Origin: Caballeronia sp. SL2Y3
Lineage (GTDB): Bacteria; Pseudomonadota; Gammaproteobacteria; Burkholderiales; Burkholderiaceae
Length of the DNA: 64,000 nt
Assembly (NCBI RefSeq): GCF_022879575.1
Contig: NZ_CP084260.1
Location: 2,046,001-2,110,000, forward strand
Direction: 5' to 3'
Numbering within the stretch: position 1 is the stretch's first letter; each line of letters begins with the position of its first letter. The translations under genes and the position numbers were made by a program. Shown here piece after piece: positions 46,979 through 56,655 of this stretch. Below the pieces are notes generated by a model. It had not been told where the DNA came from. It was given only the letters and a program-made list of their open reading frames with translations, and did not search any database.

Positions 46979-48865
46979 TCAGTTCGCCGCCTTCGCCTTC
47001 GTGACCTGCACGCTTTGCAGCACCGGCGCGGCGGCCGTCTGATACTCCGGCACCCATCTGCGCAGATCGCGGCGCACTTCGTCGTCCGACAGCACGCGAT
47101 GCTGCATGAGCCACGGCAAGAGTTCGTCGATGAACCCGTCCGGCACGCCCCGCGCTTGCGCAATGCGCAGTTTCGGATGCGGCGTGCGCGTGGTGGTTTC
47201 GTCGTCGGCGAGCAGTTCTTCGTAGAGCTTCTCGCCCGGACGCAAGCCCGTGAACACGATGCGAATCTGCTCTTCGCTATAGCCATAGAGGCGAATCAGG
47301 TCGCGCGCCAGATCGACGATGCGCACCGGCTGCCCCATGTCGAGAATGAAGATCTCGCCGCCCCGCCCCATGCTCGATGCCTGCAACACGAGCTGCGCGG
47401 CTTCGGGAATCGTCATGAAGAAGCGCGTGATCTCCGGATGCGTGACCGTTACCGGGCCGCCCTTCGCGATCTGCTGCTGGAACTTCGGGATCACGCTGCC
47501 CGCGCTGCCGAGCACGTTGCCGAAGCGCACGGTCTCGAACTGCGTGCGCGGCGCGGTCTGCTGCAACGCCTGACACGTCATCTCGGCGAGGCGCTTGCTC
47601 GCGCCCATCACGTTGGTCGGGTTGACGGCCTTGTCGGTGGAAATGAGCACGAAGTGCCGCACGTCATGGCGGATCGCCGAGCGCGCGACGCGCAGCGTGC
47701 CGAGCACGTTGTTGCGCACGGCCTGCCATGCGTTCTGCTCTTCCATCAACGGGACATGCTTGTAGGCCGCCGCATGGAAGACGATATGCGGCGTGAAACG
47801 CGCCATCGTCTGATCGAGCAGCAGCGAGTCTTTCGCGTCGCCGACCACCGGCACCACGGAGAAGTCCGGAAACTTCTCGTGCAGCTCTTCGATGAGGCGA
47901 TACATCGCGTATTCGCTCAAGTCATACGCGACGAGTTGCGCCGGCGAGAAACGCAGAATCTGCCGGCACAGCTCCGAACCGATGGAACCGCCCGCGCCCG
48001 TCACCATCACGACGCGCCCGTGCAGCAGTTGCTCGACGTGCGGCATGTCGATCTTCACCGGCTCGCGGCCGAGCAAATCTTCAAGGTCGATCTGGCGCAC
48101 GCGCGAGAGGAAACCGCCCTCGCCTTGCGTCAACTGATTGAGCGCGGGCAGCACCATCACCTTGACGCCCGCGCGCACGCAGAGCGTCGCGACCCGCCGC
48201 TGCTCATCGACGGAGGAAGACGGAATCGCGATGATCGCGTAGTCGGTCTTGTACTGCTCCGCGACCTTCGGCAAGTCGCTGAACGAGCCGAGCACCTTGT
48301 GGCCGAGCACTTCGCGGCCTTGCTTGGCGGGATCGTCGTCGAGCAGGCCGACGAGACGCCATTCCGACGACCGCGCGAGTTCGCGCGCCAGCATTGCGCC
48401 GGCCGTGCCCGCGCCGAGCACGATCACCGGCTTGCCCTGCCCGACGAGCCCACCGTACAGATAAAACTCCTTGCCCGCGCGATACAGCGCCCGCGCGCCG
48501 CCCATCGCGAGAAACAATAGCAGCGGCGCGACAATCAGCACCGAGCGCGGAATGACGGGCGTGGGCTGCGCCATGACAGCGCCGATCATCACGACGAGCG
48601 CGCCGACCACCACCGACTTCGAAATGCGCATGAGATCAGGCAGGCTCGCGAACACCCACATGCCGCGATACAGCCCGAAGACGCGGAACATGACGCCGTA
48701 CACGGGCAGCACCCACGTCAGCGCAACGAGCGCGCCGTGCCGGAAGTCATGCGGCACCGTGCCGTTGAAGCGGATCAGGTAAGCGGCAAGCCAGGTGCCT
48801 GCGACCGCGCAAAGGTCGAACGTGAAGGCGCCTGCGGAAAGCCATGAAGCTTTGAATCGAATCAT
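46979..48865 (-). CDS. wbpM: WbpM/CapD-type nucleotide-sugar 4,6-dehydratase
   Basis: 628-residue membrane-anchored SDR. The N-terminal 140 residues have about four TM segments; a CoA-binding-like domain has PVIVLGAGTAGAMLAREL. The catalytic SDR begins VVMVTGAGGSIGSELCRQIL near residue 290 and has FHAAAYKHVPLMEEQ and FVLISTDKAVNPTNVMGAS, the last in place of YxxxK (S-M-K type). Converts UDP-GlcNAc to a 4-keto-6-deoxy sugar used for amino-sugars such as QuiNAc or FucNAc. First-stage enzyme of the O-antigen block to its right. Confidence 0.93.
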   Translation of the reverse strand: MIRFKASWLSAGAFTFDLCAVAGTWLAAYLIRFNGTVPHDFRHGALVALTWVLPVYGVMFRVFGLYRGMWVFASLPDLMRISKSVVVGALVVMIGAVMAQPTPVIPRSVLIVAPLLLFLAMGGARALYRAGKEFYLYGGLVGQGKPVIVLGAGTAGAMLARELARSSEWRLVGLLDDDPAKQGREVLGHKVLGSFSDLPKVAEQYKTDYAIIAIPSSSVDEQRRVATLCVRAGVKVMVLPALNQLTQGEGGFLSRVRQIDLEDLLGREPVKIDMPHVEQLLHGRVVMVTGAGGSIGSELCRQILRFSPAQLVAYDLSEYAMYRLIEELHEKFPDFSVVPVVGDAKDSLLLDQTMARFTPHIVFHAAAYKHVPLMEEQNAWQAVRNNVLGTLRVARSAIRHDVRHFVLISTDKAVNPTNVMGASKRLAEMTCQALQQTAPRTQFETVRFGNVLGSAGSVIPKFQQQIAKGGPVTVTHPEITRFFMTIPEAAQLVLQASSMGRGGEIFILDMGQPVRIVDLARDLIRLYGYSEEQIRIVFTGLRPGEKLYEELLADDETTTRTPHPKLRIAQARGVPDGFIDELLPWLMQHRVLSDDEVRRDLRRWVPEYQTAAAPVLQSVQVTKAKAAN

Positions 48866-49911
48866 CCGCGACTACCTCGAGAGTGTTCGGAGGCCAGCGC
48901 CGCGTGGCGCCGCCAGCATGTATCGACTGCGAGTCCCGCCACCACCAAAACGATAGCCCAGGCCGCGACCGCGACCCACTGCCCCACCGGCGCAAACGCG
49001 AGCGCCAGGTTGGCCAGAACGACGCCCGCCAGCATCAGCGCGTACCAAGCGAGCGCGGTGCGCGCGTGGCCCACGCCGAGCCGCACCATGCGCTGATAGT
49101 AATGCTCGCGATGCGCCTGCCAGAACTGCTCGCCGCGCGCGAGGCGCCGCAGCAGCGTGACGGATGCATCGCCGATGAACGGGGCAAACACGAGCGCCGG
49201 AAACCAGACCGGCCACGTCCCCTTCAGCCAGCCCCAATAACCGAGTGCTCCTGCGAAGAATCCTAGAGGAATCGACCCTGAATCGCCTAGAAATATTCGT
49301 GCCGGATGGAAGTTGAAGAGCAGAAATCCCGCCGCCGCGCCCGCGAGGGCCGCGCTGGCGATGCCCAGATCGATCTGCGGCACGGGGCCGGACAGCGCCG
49401 CGACCGCGTAGCCGCCGAAACCGATGAGCGCCATGCCGCCCGCGAGCCCGTCCGAACCGTCCATGAAGTTGTAAAGATTGACGAGCCAGACCATCAGGAA
49501 ACCGACCGCGACCAACGCCCACCACGGCACCGGAGCCGGGTTCAGCAAGATCAAGAATGCGACAGCAGCGACATGCGCTCCGAACCGGACGCGCGCAGGC
49601 AGGCCGCGGCGATCGTCGATCTGCGACACGGCGGCGAGCGCGGCGGCGAGCACTGCGGCGAGCCACATCGACGGCGTGAGCAGCAGCATCGTGATGACGG
49701 CGACCGGCACGATGCCCCATCCGCCGACACGCGGCGTCGGGCGAGTGTGCAGCGAACGATCGTTCGGGATATCGGTGGCGAGCCGCCACGCGAGACCGGT
49801 GCGCAGCAGCGCGAACAGGATCGACGCGCAAACTCCGAGCGACGCAGCCGCGACCCATACGGCTGCTGTCCACGGCGAATGCACGAGGAAAGGAAACAGC
49901 GAGGCACTCAT
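48862..49911 (-). CDS. wbpL: MraY/WbpL-type polyprenyl-phosphate sugar transferase
   Basis: 349-residue PNPT membrane enzyme with about ten TM segments. Family motifs: DRSLHTRPTPRVGGWGIV, DDRRGLPARVRFGAH, YNFMDGSDGLAGGMALIG and RIFLGDSGSIPLGFFAG, then HREHYYQRMVRLG. Probably transfers a 6-deoxy amino sugar-1-P (QuiNAc/FucNAc) made through WbpM to undecaprenyl phosphate; this is inferred from the WbpL pairing. The stop overlaps the WbpM start by 4 nt. The start at 49911 is chosen over an upstream frame to 49989 with no conservation. Confidence 0.88.
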   Translation of the reverse strand: MSASLFPFLVHSPWTAAVWVAAASLGVCASILFALLRTGLAWRLATDIPNDRSLHTRPTPRVGGWGIVPVAVITMLLLTPSMWLAAVLAAALAAVSQIDDRRGLPARVRFGAHVAAVAFLILLNPAPVPWWALVAVGFLMVWLVNLYNFMDGSDGLAGGMALIGFGGYAVAALSGPVPQIDLGIASAALAGAAAGFLLFNFHPARIFLGDSGSIPLGFFAGALGYWGWLKGTWPVWFPALVFAPFIGDASVTLLRRLARGEQFWQAHREHYYQRMVRLGVGHARTALAWYALMLAGVVLANLALAFAPVGQWVAVAAWAIVLVVAGLAVDTCWRRHAALASEHSRGSRG

Positions 49912-50034
49912 TTCCCGATTGGCCTTGTGTACGTTTTTTAAGCTAAGCCGATGATGCCGGTTCCGCGCTGACCCGCGTGTTACCGCCACTTATCGGTTGT
50001 TACCGGACGTTAACTCGCCGCGACCCGGCGGGAA

Positions 50035-50991
50035 TTAGCGTCCTTCTGCCGCACGTTGCTGGAGAAACCACGCGGCGGTGGCTGCGAGACCCGCCTCCAG
50101 CGAGTACGAGGGGCGCCAGCCTAGCACATCGCGGATATGCGCCGAATCAACACGCAAGCTGCCGGTGAGCCGCTCGACCTGCGCGGTTTTGCCGGTGAGC
50201 CGTCCCGCCGCTTGCAACAGCCCGACCGGCACGGGCAGAAGACGCGCCGGACGCTTCAGATGATGCCCGAGCCGGCGCGCGAGTTCGGCGACGCCGGGAT
50301 TTTCACCGTCGGTTACGTGGAAGATGTGGCCGGCCGCGCGGGGATTCGTCGCGCATTCGACGAGCGCGCTCGCCAGGTTATCGACATAGACGAGGCTTCG
50401 TTGCGCCGTCACCGCGCCGATGGGCAGCGGCATGCCCTTCGCGATCGCCCGCATCAGCGCCAGAAAGTTGGCCCGCACCTCGGGCCCGTAGACGAGCGGC
50501 GGACGCGCGATCACGATTTCGAGCCCGGTGCGCGCGCCGAACTCCTGGAGCCTGACTTCGGCTTCCGCTTTGGAGACGCCATACGCGTCCGGCGGACGGC
50601 GCTCGTCGGTTTCCTTCAGCGGCTCGCCGTGGTCGAACTCCGCGAGCGCCTTGATGCTGCTCACGAAGACGAAGCGCGTCGCGCCGGCGCGACGGGCGGC
50701 ATCGGCGGTCTGGAGCGCCCCGTCGACATTGACCGCGCGAAACGCGGCGAGCGGATCGGCGGCGGCGTCGCGCATGACGTGCACGCGCGCGGCGAGGTGA
50801 ATCACCGCATCGCAGCCTTCGAAGACGGTGGGCGTGATGGCATCGAGCGATTCGATTTGAACGGTATGCGGCCCCGCGCTCTGACGAACAATGCCTAGCG
50901 GTTCTCTGCCCGCGTCGATCAGCGCCCGCGTGACCGCGCGGCCGACGAAGCCGTTGGCTCCTGTGACGGCGATGCGCCCGGTCATAGCCAT
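50035..50991 (-). CDS. NAD-dependent epimerase/reductase (WbpV-like SDR)
   Basis: 318-residue extended SDR: RIAVTGANGFVGRAVTRALI (NAD site), VIHLAARVHVMRD, the catalytic SSIKALAE, and DAYGVSKAEAEVRLQ (YxxxK). In Pseudomonas-type O-antigen clusters WbpV/WbpK-like enzymes reduce or epimerise the 4-keto product of WbpM, so a similar step is likely here. Its start overlaps the upstream GT2 end by 10 nt. The exact product sugar is not determinable. Confidence 0.88.
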   Translation of the reverse strand: MAMTGRIAVTGANGFVGRAVTRALIDAGREPLGIVRQSAGPHTVQIESLDAITPTVFEGCDAVIHLAARVHVMRDAAADPLAAFRAVNVDGALQTADAARRAGATRFVFVSSIKALAEFDHGEPLKETDERRPPDAYGVSKAEAEVRLQEFGARTGLEIVIARPPLVYGPEVRANFLALMRAIAKGMPLPIGAVTAQRSLVYVDNLASALVECATNPRAAGHIFHVTDGENPGVAELARRLGHHLKRPARLLPVPVGLLQAAGRLTGKTAQVERLTGSLRVDSAHIRDVLGWRPSYSLEAGLAATAAWFLQQRAAEGR

Positions 50992-51887
50992 TTCCAGCCG
51001 AAGCGGCTGAAGAACTTGTACGCCGACGCGATGAAGAGCTTGATGTGCGTCCAGCCCTTGCCGGCCGCGTCGCCGCCATGATGCAGCACGCGCACGGACG
51101 GCACGTAGGCCACGCGCGCGACGTCGTGCGTGCGCAGGCTCAGGTCGTAGTCTTCGAAATAGAGGAAATAGCGCGGATCGAAGCCACCGAGCTTCTTCAG
51201 GACTTCGGTGCGAAACAGCATGAAGCAGCCGCTGACGATGGGCGGGTCCCAGACGATGTCCTTGTCTCCGATCACGTCGCGCATTTCGTATCGCGCGAGT
51301 CGCGCTTTGAATGGCTTTCTCAGGCTCCGTGGGAGGAAGCCGCGAATGAAGAGGTCGAACACTGTCGGGTAGCGGCGGCAGAGGAATTGTCGGCTGCCGT
51401 CGTCTTCGATGATCTGCGGCGAAAGAAGACCGACTTCCGGGTGAGCGTCCATGAAGGCGAGCGCGTGGGTCAGTGCGTCAGCGTCTAGTTCGATGTCGGG
51501 GTTCAGGATGACATGGTAACGGCTAGACGTGCGCTCGATGGCTAGATTGTGGCCGCGGCCGTAGCCGACGTTGCCCTGGCCTTCGATCACGTGAGTCTGG
51601 CGCGCAGCTTCCCGGGCAAACGCGGATAGGTCGAATCCATCGTCTGTGCCGTTGTTTATTAAATACAGTGGTGCAGAGGCGCTTTGATCGGCAAGCGACA
51701 GGCGATGCAGCGCGGTATCGAGCGTATGCAGCGTGCGTACGAGGAGTTGCCGATGCGGGCGGTACACAACGAGAGATACGCTTATCAATGGGGCTGAGCC
51801 TGCGCTGGCGTATTGGGAGTTCAACTGCATCCTTGGTGACTGAATCCTGGATTTGCGGCATGTTTTGTCGGACGACGCATGCGGCAT
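50982..51887 (-). CDS. Glycosyltransferase family 2 (rhamnosyltransferase-like)
   Basis: 301-residue GT-A protein: LISVSLVVYRPHRQLLVRTL, YLINNGTDDG, GQGNVGYGRGHNLAIE and VILNPDIELDADALTHAL (metal-binding NPDIE). PIVSGCFMLFRTEVLKKLGG and FDPRYFLYFEDYDLSLR are typical of WbbL-type rhamnosyltransferases. AGGGA lies near the ATG at 51887; an internal ATG at 51830 is possible. It is the first gene of the minus-strand O-antigen block GT2-SDR-WbpL-WbpM. Confidence 0.9.
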   Translation of the reverse strand: MPHASSDKTCRKSRIQSPRMQLNSQYASAGSAPLISVSLVVYRPHRQLLVRTLHTLDTALHRLSLADQSASAPLYLINNGTDDGFDLSAFAREAARQTHVIEGQGNVGYGRGHNLAIERTSSRYHVILNPDIELDADALTHALAFMDAHPEVGLLSPQIIEDDGSRQFLCRRYPTVFDLFIRGFLPRSLRKPFKARLARYEMRDVIGDKDIVWDPPIVSGCFMLFRTEVLKKLGGFDPRYFLYFEDYDLSLRTHDVARVAYVPSVRVLHHGGDAAGKGWTHIKLFIASAYKFFSRFGWKWL

Positions 51888-52949
51888 TTTCCCTGAAATC
51901 GGCCGCGCGTAGGAAATAATCGAACGCGGCTAACCGGCGGGATCGATGGCCCTGCGCTACTCTAGACGCCTGCGAACCGAGAATTCTCCGAAGGTGCTCG
52001 TCTCGGCGCTCTTTCAAACGTTAGTGAATTCATGCGCGAAGCAAATGCTTGAGAGCAATCAGCGTATGAGCGTTGGGCTCGTGCAAGCGCGCGGGCTACT
52101 CTCTCTGATTGGCATGACGCGGCCTCCGCCGCGTCACCGTCACGTTGAAAGAACGACGTGTGCTTCGAAGTTCCGATAGGGAGGACGGTTGTGAACAGGT
52201 GGACCCGCAGTTCAGGAGGCGCCGAAATCGAATTCGACGCAGCAAGTCACTTGACTTACTCGCTGCTTCAATCTCATCTCTATTACGGAACCATTGGTGT
52301 CGATCGCGCAAGAATACACTGGCATATCCGGTCATTTTCTTGGGGTGAGGATTGGATTTCTCAGGACTAGCAAGAGGCCTAGGTTCAACACAGATTAACT
52401 CCGTACCGTGACCCCTGCGCCTCGCTTCCCCTTTCACAATGGAATTGCACGCGCAATGACATCACTGATGCGCCACAAGAAACTAATACAAGCAACGACG
52501 CGGACAAGCGCCGTTGCTGTCAGCGTTTAACGCTGCGGCCGGCGCGCGCTCTCCGCTCTTCTCTAACAGCGTGCACCGCGAATCGGTTTTATTAATGCGC
52601 CTGCGGCTCTGGGACGCTGCTTCCGCGAGGGCCTTCGGAGCCTGAGTGCTGCCGGACGCACGCGTGCTATGACTGGCAGCCCCCAACGAAAAGGAGCAGC
52701 GACTGAGGATACGTCCGCGCGGACGCCACGACCAGCTTTGTGTTCACCCAAGTCCAATCACAATCTTTTCAAGCGCTATTGCTAGGACGGGTGCGCAACG
52801 GTAAGGCTGCCGCTCCGATTCGCGTGGGCCCGACTGCAGTGAGCAACATACCGGACCTTCGATGGCAACGATGCGCGCGCTAGATCCGGAACAATCGTTA
52901 TTCAACAGACGCCACGTAACGATAATACCTATGGCGACCCCATCGCCCA
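51888..52949. other. 1.06-kb region without a supported gene
   Basis: Marks the change from the O-antigen block to accessory DNA. GC is visibly lower and all frames are short (under about 115 codons). No ribosome site, signal or family motif was seen in any of them. May contain decayed mobile-element or gene remnants. Confidence 0.45.
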
Positions 52950-53906
52950 CTACCCATCTATCCGCGATATCTGAGACTTAACATGTAGCCAGATTGACAA
53001 CTGCCGCTCCAGGTACTTTCGAAAGATGTTATCGCCATTGCGTGCAAGGGTCGTAACTGTATTGGCTGTCGCATGCCGCCAATGGCCGAAAACGAGCACG
53101 GTGTCGTTTCGCTTGAGCGGATGCAACCATTCAGCTTGACTGGTCCATGCCGTAGCGCGCGCGAGTTCTCCCACCGTTGAGTCACGAAAATATGGCTGTG
53201 CTGCTGACGGCTTCATATGCAAGGCATACAAAGATCGACCATGTCTTTCAATGGACTCTATGTTGGACACCGTACCCACAAGCGTGACCGGAAAAGAAGT
53301 TGCAGTCTTACCGAGCCAACGATAGGCTGCGAGGAACCGCGCTTCGTCGTAATAGAAGTCTTCCCAGGTTACTGACATCCCATTGAAGACGAACTGGAGA
53401 CGCTCACTCAGATCGGAATCGCTCGCACACAAACTTCGAAGTTCAATAACTCGCTTCGCCGCGTTAATGTAGGCAGACAGAAGATGGCGAGGGTCGCTTG
53501 AAAACAACGCACTGCCGTGTCCTGCCATATCGCCCTTCGGAGATATTCTCGAACGCTTTGAATCCGTGTCTACGTCGCGTATATCATCAATCGCAAGCAG
53601 CCGAAAACGATATTGTCCTCGTTCGATGGCCTGCAAGAGACCAAACGAACGACGCGCAATGACTTTTAGTTGCTCGTCGACATCGAACATGCAGCGCTCG
53701 TTATGCGCCCCCTTCGGAAACAAGCGGAAATAAGCCTTGACCGCGTAGGCTTTGCCCCGACTCTCGCGTGCGTGCTGCGGAACGTAACTGACGGGCGCGC
53801 TGCAAGACACACATCTCAACGGCGGAGGATCTTGGAGACAACCGATCGTCTCGGCGGAGACTTCTTGCCCGTCCATTGTCCTAGCTACCCACATTCTTGC
53901 AGCCAT
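52950..53906 (-). CDS. Orphan protein with CxxC...HxxxC cluster, unknown function
   Basis: 318-residue cytoplasmic protein starting MAARMWVARTMDGQEVSAET, with GGGAGAAAG immediately upstream. A likely metal-binding module sits near the N-terminus: C32-x2-C35, then AYFRLFPKGAHNERC giving H68-x3-C72, reminiscent of CoiA-like zinc modules. The C-terminal third (TLVGTVSNIESIERHGRSL, LKRNDTVLVFGHW) looks beta-rich and possibly OB-fold-like. No family recognised. It is isolated, next to an IS66 copy, with less GC bias than the glycan genes, suggesting horizontal transfer. Confidence 0.7.
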   Translation of the reverse strand: MAARMWVARTMDGQEVSAETIGCLQDPPPLRCVSCSAPVSYVPQHARESRGKAYAVKAYFRLFPKGAHNERCMFDVDEQLKVIARRSFGLLQAIERGQYRFRLLAIDDIRDVDTDSKRSRISPKGDMAGHGSALFSSDPRHLLSAYINAAKRVIELRSLCASDSDLSERLQFVFNGMSVTWEDFYYDEARFLAAYRWLGKTATSFPVTLVGTVSNIESIERHGRSLYALHMKPSAAQPYFRDSTVGELARATAWTSQAEWLHPLKRNDTVLVFGHWRHATANTVTTLARNGDNIFRKYLERQLSIWLHVKSQISRIDG

Positions 53907-54153
53907 CTTTCTCCCTCGTTGTTCATTTGCGAGACACGGTGAAGACCATGCAATGACGCGATGATTTGATGCCACTTCCTGTTCTTTCAGCGCGCGCTAG
54001 TCAACCCTGGCGTCTCTGCGTGCGCTGACCGCAAGAGGAGATCGCGGGGCGGATACGAAAGTGCGGGCGACGGCTCGCTTGGTGAAGCCTCGGCTGGCAC
54101 GTTCCGAAAGCCAGCGCGCTAGCCCGGCGCCGATCTTTTTCCGCGCGATGCTG

Positions 54154-54161
54154 TTTTTACG
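54154..54161. repeat. Left target-site duplication of IS66 copy
   Basis: TTTTTACG directly before IRL; the identical octamer follows IRR at 56656-56663. Confidence 0.95.
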
Positions 54162-54236
54162 GTAAGCACCTCGCGGCGGCCGTCGTAGACGCCGGCGCGG
54201 CACGAGATCAAAGTAGTGCCCATCATTTTCGATTTG

Positions 54237-54641
54237 ATGGACACCACTGTGACAGAGTCGGAAGCCAAGCCGGGTAGCCGCAAGGGACGCCCGAACCATG
54301 ATCCGGAATTTCGACGCCGGCTTGCGGCCGCGGCATGTGAGCCTGGCGTGTCGGTCGCAAAGCTGGCCCGGGAGAGTGGCATTAATGCAAACATGCTGTT
54401 CACATGGCGGCGTCGGTATCGCGAGCAATTGCAGGCCGAAACGACTTCCATGATTCCAGTGGCGGTGGTCCATGATACGCTGCCCGCGCACGTGGCGATG
54501 ACGCCGGAAGCACGGGACGTTGGCAATCGGACGCCACTCGCCGGGACGATCGAGATTCGAATCGGCAGCGTAGTCGTCAAGGTTGACGGCGTCGTCGATG
54601 CCGATACGCTACGGGTCGTACTAGCGAGCGTGCGATCGTGA
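54237..54641 (+). CDS. tnpA: IS66 accessory protein TnpA
   Basis: 134-residue HTH protein: PEFRRRLAAAACEPGVSVAK then LARESGINANMLFTWRRRYR, the usual IS66 TnpA helix-turn-helix. Needed with TnpB for IS66 transposition, exact role not established. The ATG at 54237 gives the normal N-terminus MDTTVTES; a GTG at 54216 is possible. Overlaps tnpB by 4 nt (GTGA). Confidence 0.93.
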   Translation: MDTTVTESEAKPGSRKGRPNHDPEFRRRLAAAACEPGVSVAKLARESGINANMLFTWRRRYREQLQAETTSMIPVAVVHDTLPAHVAMTPEARDVGNRTPLAGTIEIRIGSVVVKVDGVVDADTLRVVLASVRS

Positions 54642-54982
54642 TTGCGCTGCCTACGGGTACACGCGTCTGGCTGGTGGCAGGCGTCACCGACATGCGCTGC
54701 GGATTCCAGGGACTGGCGGCGAAGGTACAAACGGCGCTCGAGGAGAATCCGCTGGGCGGCAACGTGTTCATCTTCCGCGGTCGTCGCGGCGATCTCGTGA
54801 AGGTCCTGTGGGCGACCGAGGACGGGCTCTGGCTCCTCGCAAAACGGCTTGAGCGAGGCCGTTTCGTCTGGCCCCAGACCGATGGCGGCAAGGTCTATCT
54901 GACGGCGGCGCAACTGTCGATGTTGCTCGAAGGCATCGATTGGCGGCAGCCGCGTCGGACCGCTGCAATGTCGATGTTGTAA
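54638..54982 (+). CDS. tnpB: IS66 accessory protein TnpB
   Basis: 114-residue protein with the TnpB signature TRVWLVAGVTDMRCGFQGLA, NVFIFRGRRGDLVKVLWATE and GLWLLAKRLERGRFVWP. GTG start overlapping the tnpA stop, the arrangement normal for IS66. Intact. Confidence 0.96.
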   Translation: MIALPTGTRVWLVAGVTDMRCGFQGLAAKVQTALEENPLGGNVFIFRGRRGDLVKVLWATEDGLWLLAKRLERGRFVWPQTDGGKVYLTAAQLSMLLEGIDWRQPRRTAAMSML

Positions 54983-55012
54983 ACCGCCCGGAAGGCTCGT
55001 AAACTGCGCCGC

Positions 55013-56566
55013 ATGTCGAACGGCGCCGAATTTCCTGACGATGTCGAAACCCTGCGGGCCTTGCTGGCCGAGGCCCGTGCCCAGCTTGCCGAGCGCGATC
55101 TCGAGATCGAGCAACTCAAGGCGCAGATCGACAAGCTCAAGCGCATGCAGTTCGGACGCAAGTCCGAGCAGTTGGACCGCGAGGTCGCGCGGCTCGAGAC
55201 CGCCCTTGAGGATCTGACCGGTGAGCGTGGCGTCGCTGATGTGCGACGTGCTCGCCAATCGAGTGCGAGCACGCCTGTCGGTGACGCGTCGCCGAAAGAA
55301 GCGCTGCCGCCGCATCTGCCACGCGAAGAGCGCGTGCTGGAAGCCGACGCGACCTGCCCGAAGTGCGGCAGCGCCATGCAGCCGCTCGGAGAAAATGTGT
55401 CCGAGCAACTCGCTCGCGTCTCGGCGATGTTCAAGGTGATTCGCACGATCCGACACAAGACGGTCTGTCCGTGCGGCCACCACTTCTCGCAGCCGCCTAT
55501 GCCTGGCCTGCCGATCACGCGCAGTATCGCCCATCCAAGCCTGCTGGCCGACATCCTCGTCTCGAAGTACGCGGACCACACTCCGTTGTACCGGCAGTCG
55601 CAGATTGCCGCGCGCGATGGCGTGAAGCTCGACCCGGCCAGCATGGGACGCTGGGTCGGCCAGTGCGAGGCGCTTTGCGGGCCGCTGACCGAGGCGCTGC
55701 GCCGCTACACGATGGCAACGTCGAAGCTGCACGCGGACGACACGCCGATCCCGGTGCTCGCGCCGGGCAACAAGAAGACGAAGACCGGGCGACTCTGGGT
55801 GTACGTGCGCGACGACAGCCGTTCGGGCTCGACGGAGCCGGCTGCGGTGTGGTTTGCCTACTCGCCCGACCGCAAGGGCATCCATCCACAGACCCATCTC
55901 GCCGGATTCGAGGGCATCCTGCAGGCCGACGCCTACGGCGGCTTCAACGAGCTGTACGAGAGCGGGAAGGTCCGTGAGGTTGCATGTTGGGATCATGCGA
56001 GACGGTACATATACGACGTTCACGCCCGCACGCCCACCGAAGCGACTCGACAGGTGCTCGGATTGATCGGCGAGCTCTACGGCATCGAGGCTCACATCCG
56101 TGGCAAACCGGTCGCTGAACGGCTGCGAGTAAGACAGGAGAAAAGCGTGCCGCTGCTGGCGGCGATCAAGGCGTGGATGACGGACAAGCTCACGACGCTG
56201 TCGAAGAAATCCGAGCTGGCCAAAGCGATCCGTTACTCGCTCAACCAGTGGGATGCCCTCGTGCTGTATGGCGAAGAGGGCCGCGCCGAGATCAGCAACG
56301 CCTTGGCCGAAAACGCGCTGCGTTGCGTGAGTCTGGGCCGGAAGAACTTCTTGTTCGCGGGCTCCGACAGCGGGGGCGAGCGGGCCGCCGCTATGTACGG
56401 TCTGATCGGAACTTGCAAGCTCAATGGGATCAACCCGCGCGTCTACCTCGAATACGTCCTGACTCATATCGCGGACCATCCCATCAACCGCGTCGATGAA
56501 CTGCTGCCCTGGAACATGGCCAGCAAGCTGCCTCCGCACCCTGACTTACCCGCGTCTACTGCCTGA
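55013..56566 (+). CDS. tnpC: IS66 transposase TnpC
   Basis: 517-residue DDE transposase. In order: an N-terminal coiled coil (residues 8-60, LAEARAQLAERDLEIEQLKA), zinc-binding domain CPKCGSAMQP with CPCGHHF (near 118-165), then the catalytic acids D in HADDTPIPV (near 241), D in LQADAYGGF (near 305) and E in ALAENALRC (near 431). C-terminal NRVDELLPWNM is typical. No frameshift, so the element should be autonomous. Confidence 0.97.
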   Translation: MSNGAEFPDDVETLRALLAEARAQLAERDLEIEQLKAQIDKLKRMQFGRKSEQLDREVARLETALEDLTGERGVADVRRARQSSASTPVGDASPKEALPPHLPREERVLEADATCPKCGSAMQPLGENVSEQLARVSAMFKVIRTIRHKTVCPCGHHFSQPPMPGLPITRSIAHPSLLADILVSKYADHTPLYRQSQIAARDGVKLDPASMGRWVGQCEALCGPLTEALRRYTMATSKLHADDTPIPVLAPGNKKTKTGRLWVYVRDDSRSGSTEPAAVWFAYSPDRKGIHPQTHLAGFEGILQADAYGGFNELYESGKVREVACWDHARRYIYDVHARTPTEATRQVLGLIGELYGIEAHIRGKPVAERLRVRQEKSVPLLAAIKAWMTDKLTTLSKKSELAKAIRYSLNQWDALVLYGEEGRAEISNALAENALRCVSLGRKNFLFAGSDSGGERAAAMYGLIGTCKLNGINPRVYLEYVLTHIADHPINRVDELLPWNMASKLPPHPDLPASTA

Positions 56567-56655
56567 CTGCCGGCCAGTGAGAAGCACGTAGCCTGATTCC
56601 CCGATCATGCCTCACGCGAACGTCCCGTTGCGAACGGCCGTCGCGAGGTGCTTAC

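Larger units (their letters stand above)
54162..56655 (+). mobile_element. Complete IS66-family insertion sequence
   Basis: 2494-bp element. IRL begins GTAAGCACCTCGCGGCGGCC (54162) and IRR is its near-perfect inverse ending at 56655, with 21 of 24 positions alike. An 8-bp direct repeat TTTTTACG flanks both ends (54154-54161 and 56656-56663), the target duplication expected for IS66. It contains intact tnpA, tnpB and tnpC. Structurally complete and probably recently inserted. Confidence 0.97.

Noticed and set aside
54119-56539. 806-codon minus-strand open frame across the IS66 element
   Set aside because: Antisense of tnpABC; composition is Arg/His/Leu shadow and no domain is visible.
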